Translations under genes and position numbers: made by a program | Notes under the pieces: model-generated | Told to the model about the DNA's origin: nothing | The model's input: only the letters and a program-made list of their open reading frames with translations | Database searches by the model: none | Assembly (NCBI RefSeq): GCF_907165205.1 | Contig: NC_058193.1 | Span: 23,573,521 to 23,637,520, forward strand | DNA: 64,000 nucleotides | Direction: 5' to 3' | From: Coccinella septempunctata | Taxonomy: Eukaryota; Arthropoda; Insecta; Coleoptera; Coccinellidae | Shown: in pieces, positions 58,918-64,000 of the stretch | Position numbering within the stretch: position 1 is the first letter of the stretch | Layout of the letters: each line of letters opens with the position of its first letter

Positions 58918-59682
58918 CCTGCCGAGGCATCTATGGGAGATGAAATTTTTTGTACAACCTGGTGAAATTATGAACATCTAGGGATTTAAAGGTTTTTCTT
59001 CTCATTTGTGCACAAACTGTGTATTTTTCAAAAAAAATGGAAAATACATCCCTACTGACTGATGTATGCTATCAATAGTGATCCAGACTTACATGGTTTC
59101 GAGTGTAAAAGTGTCCAAACCCTCAGAAAAATTTCAAATTTTTGTTTTTAGGTAATATTTCCTTCAAACAAGTAGGTATGGTCAACATCCTTGAAACTGA
59201 ATGAATATGTGAACTGAAAGTTATAAATTATTAAGTATATAAATAGCCTCTCATCATCTGTTCTAACCCAATCAATTAACTGGCAAAATTTCGCGTGCCT
59301 TGGATTGCCTACTAAAAATGGCATGGTTTCCTAGCTTTTCGGATAGGAATTGCCTTGAAAAGCTTTTGTCGAAAAAAGCACACGTGTAATGGTTTATGAA
59401 TCTCCTTTTGATTTCAATCATATAGTTTAGACTATGTCAGTTTATTTATGTCAATATTGTCAGTTATATAAACATTCTGAGTGTGTGGTCGCTGACACTA
59501 GATGTGTTTTCGCATGCAATTTGTGTATTTCTCAATACAAGGTTGTTTTCAGTACAAGTTCAAGTTCAAAAGTTCCATAGCCAGCTCCTTTTGAAGTTTT
59601 TTATTCCACTTATGTGAATTCCGTTCGATATCGAAATTTCAGCGTATCAGTTGTTCCATTGAACAATTTTTTTTAATTACAG
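58918..59682. other. AT-rich stretch, nothing recognised
   Basis: No exon, terminal repeat or RNA gene identified before the acceptor-like site at 59682. Confidence 0.3.
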
Positions 59683-59769
59683 TCAAAACGTGCCGACTCA
59701 AGTGATGATATGATAGGAGGTAGTAAACCAGACACCCAATGTCCTTTGAAAGTTAAGCGTATTTCGTAG
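59683..59769 (+). other. Candidate short terminal coding exon
   Basis: A very strong acceptor (TTTTTTTTAATTACAG, AG at 59681-59682) is followed by 28 codons, SKRADSSDDMIGGSKP then DTQCPLKVKRIS, and TAG at 59767-59769. The composition looks like a charged protein tail rather than random AT-rich DNA. No upstream partner exon was identified and the family is unknown. Confidence 0.3.
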
Positions 59770-61752
59770 TGCACATGTCTTAATTAGACAAGATCAACCG
59801 AGATCATCTTATACTTTATAACGTACAGAAAGGACTCATATGAGGATAAGTGTGATAACTTTCGGATCGGCCAATTGAACAGCTTCTTTGATTATAGATA
59901 AATACTACAATTAAACAATCGTCTATACAAGCGTCCCTCACGGATTCTTTCTAAATCGACAATATTTAATTTTCCACTTCGTTACTTTGGAAGCAAATAT
60001 CTTTTCTTTGTCAGTTGCGAAATATTTTACTTTTCGTAACTAGTTAGAAAAAGTGGAATGTTTCAAAACGTCAATTAGTTTTAAAAAGTGTCACTTTATA
60101 TGTCGAATTTAGAAAAATAAACTTTTGTCTAAGCTTACAACGTGTTCCATAGACATCTTTCTGCATTTGTCATTATTCATGGCCACTTCTCTTTGGGGCT
60201 AGAATATCAGGCCACCCTAGGGCCTAAATTTGAAATTTTCATTATGATTTATTAATATCGCACTGTCACAGTCAGTTAAAAGAGCATTTTTAGTTTGAAG
60301 CAGGTGATTCTGTTTATTTCTGTTCAAAGTCCTCTACAAAAATTTTTTTACATTGACATCGTCCAAGACCACTCTCTGATAGAAATTATTTTCACGATAC
60401 AATGAAATATTCCTGAGTTTTTGTAATTGCTATTTGGTAAAGAGGAATTGCTTCACTATAAGCCACTATAGTGCCTTAGCAAGTGCAAAAAAATATTTGC
60501 ATCATTTGCGAATATTTCATAAGACATTATCTCATGTATGTGGTCCTCCTTTTGTGTTTAAGATATTTTGAAAAGCCATTAAGTTTCAACTCTATATCAA
60601 AACACAATATAATACCATAACCTCCCTGAACTTCATGACCATACCGTTGAAATTTCTGAATAAATGGTAACCAACAGAAACTAAATTTGAAATATTCTGA
60701 TGAAAATTTCCTGTGTTGTATGAGTAGCATTATGGTGTCAAAAAATTTCGAATTGGATTTCGGTAAACCTGATCTCTCTTATCGATAGCGAAAAGCTTAT
60801 CAATAATATTTCGTTGCATAATATTCCTAGATTACGCAAATATTAATGAATGAATAATAAGTTATTGTGATGACAGATAAGTGAATTCTGTCGGATGACA
60901 TTTCAAATGGGTCAACTGATTCGTCCACTTGAAAAAGTCGGAGATTTATTAAAAATTATCGTTTTTCAATCTTCAAAGAACATATACCGCAAGATATGCT
61001 ACATGCTAGTCCGAAAATTGAGGAGATAACAATTAAGTATTTGCTGCTCGATACATCAGATATATGTATGTATCAAAATAGCAAAAAAATATTTTGTCAA
61101 TCATTTAGGTAGTCTTTGTGAAGTAGTTTCTAAATTGTCACTGGTGGGAACATACTTTGCAAACAAAAATAAAAGGTGGGACAATTTACTCATCAACTAA
61201 CAGTTATCCTCAAGTTGTTTTACACCCATGATCGTAATAGTTATTCAAATAACAAATTTTTAGCATTTCTTGCACGAGATGAACATAAGTATTTTTGCTA
61301 TTGCTAATAGGTAATGATGAAAATCCTATATGAATTTGTCCATTTTGGTCTAATTATCGATTTTTATTGAGTGTCACATCAACACCTGTAATCTTTGATA
61401 ACCGTGTGAAATTGAAAATCCATACCTTGGGTTAATCGAAAAAAGGTTTTTTTGGGATTTGAATAAGACATATTAATCTATATTCTTGTTCATGTTATTA
61501 TAATAGTTGAAATTCTTGTTATTGAAAGCATTTACTCATTTGGGATGTTCCGAATGTTCCTAATCATATGACAAATTCGATTCTTTGATAAGTTCAATCT
61601 CTACTGACTGAAGAATATAAATCAGGATTCTGGAATCTAGATCATTCAGAGTGCAAAAGAGAGGTATCCTCGGTTCATATGTTTTACTAAGTGCATAATA
61701 TAATAGAATGACAGAATAATGGCGGTTATTCTACAAGCTGTATGTTGATTTA
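59770..61752. other. AT-rich stretch, repeat copy at 60005-60110 only
   Basis: 60005-60110 is the + strand copy of the short repeat seen at 7280-7390. The remainder has no recognised gene or element. Confidence 0.35.
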
Positions 61753-62236
61753 TGTCATTCGGGGCAACTTTACGCACTTTTGCCTTTCAAGCCTTACCCT
61801 GTTTCAAATGTTGATGCTAGGAAAATTAAAACATATTCATAAGATTGAGAATTTTCTAATCTATAAAAAAACATCAAAAAGCAAACAAAAAAAAAACGTT
61901 TTCTTTCCGCAAGAAAAAATTTAATAGTGAAAGTGGGAGTGCGTTCACATGCCCCGTATTACGGGTAAGTGTGCGCACCCTCACGGGGTAAGTGAACGCA
62001 GTACTCAGTGAAACACACAATCAAAACAAAGTACAAAATAATGTCATCAAAATGTTACAATATTAGAGAAATGCTGTTTATTGTCAATACAGAAGGGCCT
62101 TTTTACAAGCACTGCTTTATGGTTCCTGGTGAACACAACACTTGATACATTCCCATGTTGGTGGCTCTTCATATTTTTCTGAACAAATAGGACAATAGTG
62201 ATCGAGTTTTAACCAAGAAAACCAACAATGTCATAA
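61753..62236 (-). mobile_element. pogo/Tigger-like element copy 2, right end missing
   Basis: It starts TGTCATTCGGGGCAACTTTA after TA and is collinear with 40500-40870. The minus-strand remnant YCPICSEKYEEPPTWECIKC keeps a better zinc-finger cysteine than copy 1 (CPIC versus CPIY). It carries ~130 bp (about 61900-62030) absent from copy 1, rich in GGGGTAAGTG / GTGCGCAC motifs like the element's subterminal repeats. Homology stops at TGTCATAAT near 62236. Confidence 0.7.
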
Positions 62237-63299
62237 TTGAAGGGTACAGGGAAACAACCATCGATGTCAATTTTCCTTACAGCTGAGAAAAACGCGTTTT
62301 CAACAACAAAATCCGTTCATATTATTTGAAATATGACAAATTAAATACAATTGTTCTCGAAATGAACATTATTAATATTATTGTACATAAACTGAGTGCA
62401 TTACATGAAATGATTTAGAGATTTTTCTTTCGTATATTGATCGACATCGTTAGTTCTTTCCCTGCATGGTAAATCTTCGCAAGCGATTTATCGTATGACT
62501 GAGCTAGTTTCATGCCCGTTTTAATATACCATAATATACTACTTTTCATTCTGAATTGAATTGTGTGTCTAACTCATTTTTTGGTGAATCTCTAATCGTT
62601 AAATAACTCTGCAAAATTTTACTCCTCCATCTGTGCCCTACTTTGAAAAACTTTTATAAATCAATTTTCAGGTCATCGTTGAAGCAACTTAACTGTTCAA
62701 CGAAGCGTTTCCGAACATGCCTCCATAGGAACTTTTCGTCTTATTTTGAGATTTTGAAACTATATCCAAATTTATTCCCAATAATCCTGGGACATCCTGC
62801 ATATTTTACTACCCATTCTTAGTTTTGTAAAAAATATAGGATAGGCTGCAATTTGGGTCAGCCTATAGCCGGCACATTTGTTCTAGCCCTGACAGGAATC
62901 AAAATGAAGGATGAAAACAAGCCGGAGCTTGGGGGTGATATATTTATTTTTTCTACGAACAATCACCTCTACGCTTGTATGTTCAATATTTGTTGTAGAA
63001 AATTGAAGGTCGTCGATCATAATTATCTCGAGCACATCGATAAACGAATAGATAAACGGTGTGGCCGAAAGAGCAGTACTCATTTTAGTCATTCAGCCAA
63101 TACCCAGATATGCGATCACATATCTATTCAAATTTTATTTTGAACACGCTTTCCGTAATTTTATTTTGTCAAAGGTTTTTCGTGTATTAATCCTTACAGT
63201 TGTTTTTTGGAGGTAGGTGGAAAAAACTTTCTAAATAACCCTTTTAAAATCGAACCGAGACATGTTAGCTGATGATTCGAGCAAATATTATAATTTCCC
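62237..63299. other. AT-rich stretch, nothing recognised
   Basis: A 96-codon frame at 62853-63143 and its antisense have no motif. No element ends were resolved. Confidence 0.3.
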
Positions 63300-63608
63300 G
63301 AAACTTTTTAGGGTTTTCACTCCCAATCTCTGAAACAAAATCAATTGAAAAAATGAAATAAACGGTTTGCTTCTGCGTAAATTCTTGAACTAATTTGTCA
63401 GGAGCAAATCAACTAGAAAAAATTGTTGCCTGACAATGAACTGAAAATAAAGAACTTTGAAATTATAAATTTATATTGTAACGTTTTGGAGTCTATATCA
63501 GACTCCTTCATCAGATGAAAATCAATTTTCGAAAATCGATTTTCGTTTATTTCATTTTTTAAATTGGTTTTGTTTCAGAGATTAGGAGTGAAAACCCTAA
63601 AAAGTTTC
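63300..63608. mobile_element. Foldback MITE, ~65-bp arms
   Basis: GAAACTTTTTAGGGTTTTCA and onward at 63300 is the reverse complement of 63545-63608. Shared inner pieces are CTCTGAAACAAAATCAATT and ATGAAATAAACG. The centre contains the hammerhead-like sequence at 63483-63514. A 12-bp direct repeat AAATATTATAAT lies outside at about 63284 and 63644, possibly a target duplication if the true right end is further out. Confidence 0.7.
63483..63514 (-). ncRNA. Hammerhead-ribozyme-like relic
   Basis: Minus strand: CTGATGA, one A, a 7-bp stem GGAGTCT/AGACTCC with loop GATAT, then AAAAC where an active hammerhead has GAAAC. The CUGAUGA core and stem II are good, but the G12 position is A, so activity is not expected. 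Stems I and III were not resolved. Confidence 0.3.
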
Positions 63609-64000
63609 AGGAAATGCAGAATCCTCCCAGAATGAATTTCAATAAATATTATAATGTTGGATTTTAGTCAAAGTCATTTTGTAGGTTGTTTCTGGGAAAG
63701 ACAGCGTGTTAATTTTGCTCAAATGTCTGTTATTTTAGAGTTTCGAGCCGAAAAAACTATCAAAGAGGACTTCATTGGTCAATCTCAATTCTGTCAGCCC
63801 GGTTGCAAACAGGATAGGTGTATATTCCAAATGTGCAGGTTTGGTTTTTGAATTAGCGAAATCCGCTGGATGGTTTCGTAGTTAGTCATCTAAATTTTAG
63901 TCTTTATTTTTGAGATGACACTCAAATTTTGCAACACCTTCAAAGGTTGTTTTCAAATCAATGCCTAGTTTTCAATTTTATATGATCTGTATTTTTATAA

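Noticed and set aside
1..64000. A new defence or biosynthetic gene system
   Set aside because: Coding content is one host gene plus transposon proteins; nothing resembles a multi-gene system.

Overview
The window is about 64 kb of AT-rich eukaryotic nuclear DNA, almost certainly from an insect. The evidence is spliced coding exons with GT/AG borders, five decayed mariner copies, a copia LTR retrotransposon whose primer site matches initiator-tRNA-Met, Penelope-like, non-LTR, hAT, Harbinger, pogo, Tc1 and piggyBac-type elements, and many palindromic MITEs. A beetle is my guess from the overall repeat flavour; the sequence does not prove it. I see no operons, phage, CRISPR array or rRNA/tRNA gene.

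Only one host gene is well supported. Its exons lie on the + strand at 4143-4353 and 15459-16099 and are split by an 11.1-kb intron. The splice phases agree and give a 283-residue Ser-rich protein with three S-x-x-I-E-R-P motifs. An open exon at 9285-9472, inside that intron, is in phase with the first exon, carries the same ERP...H motif and could be an alternative last exon. The intron also holds two mariners, a ~2-kb non-LTR (RT plus zinc finger) element with a hAT element nested in it, a second short copy of that non-LTR element with a clear target-site duplication, and several MITEs. Weak single-exon candidates occur at 45549-46025, 46945-47075, 49935-49998 and 59683-59769.

Layout: 1-4.1 kb, dispersed repeat, Harbinger-like element and foldback MITE. 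4.1-16.1 kb, the host gene. 16.1-23 kb, probable 3' UTR, a MITE, a third non-LTR fragment with a small retro-insertion, and repeats. 23-26 kb, mariner C between two inverted copies of an unrecognised coding fragment, plus a foldback MITE. 27-32.8 kb, mariner D split by a very young copia element (196-bp LTRs with one mismatch, 5-bp TSD, complete domains, one homopolymer frameshift). 33-37 kb, nothing recognised apart from a MITE relic. 37.4-38.4 kb, a Tc1-like transposase relic split by a palindromic element. 39.6-42 kb, two head-to-head, 5'-truncated Penelope-like copies, one carrying a pogo-like insertion. 43-48 kb, repeat, decayed TE-like ORFs and a TTAA-flanked element. 48-49.4 kb, mariner E. 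50-59 kb, copies of two dispersed MITE families and a 770-bp palindrome. 59-64 kb, a second pogo-like copy and a foldback element containing a hammerhead-like relic.

The genes do not form a pathway. The window is best read as a large-intron host locus repeatedly hit by transposons, with at least five nested insertions that can be put in time order. I found no convincing new biological system. The best leads are the alternative exon, the paired Penelope copies that share a frameshift, the young copia element, and the unnamed palindromic families.
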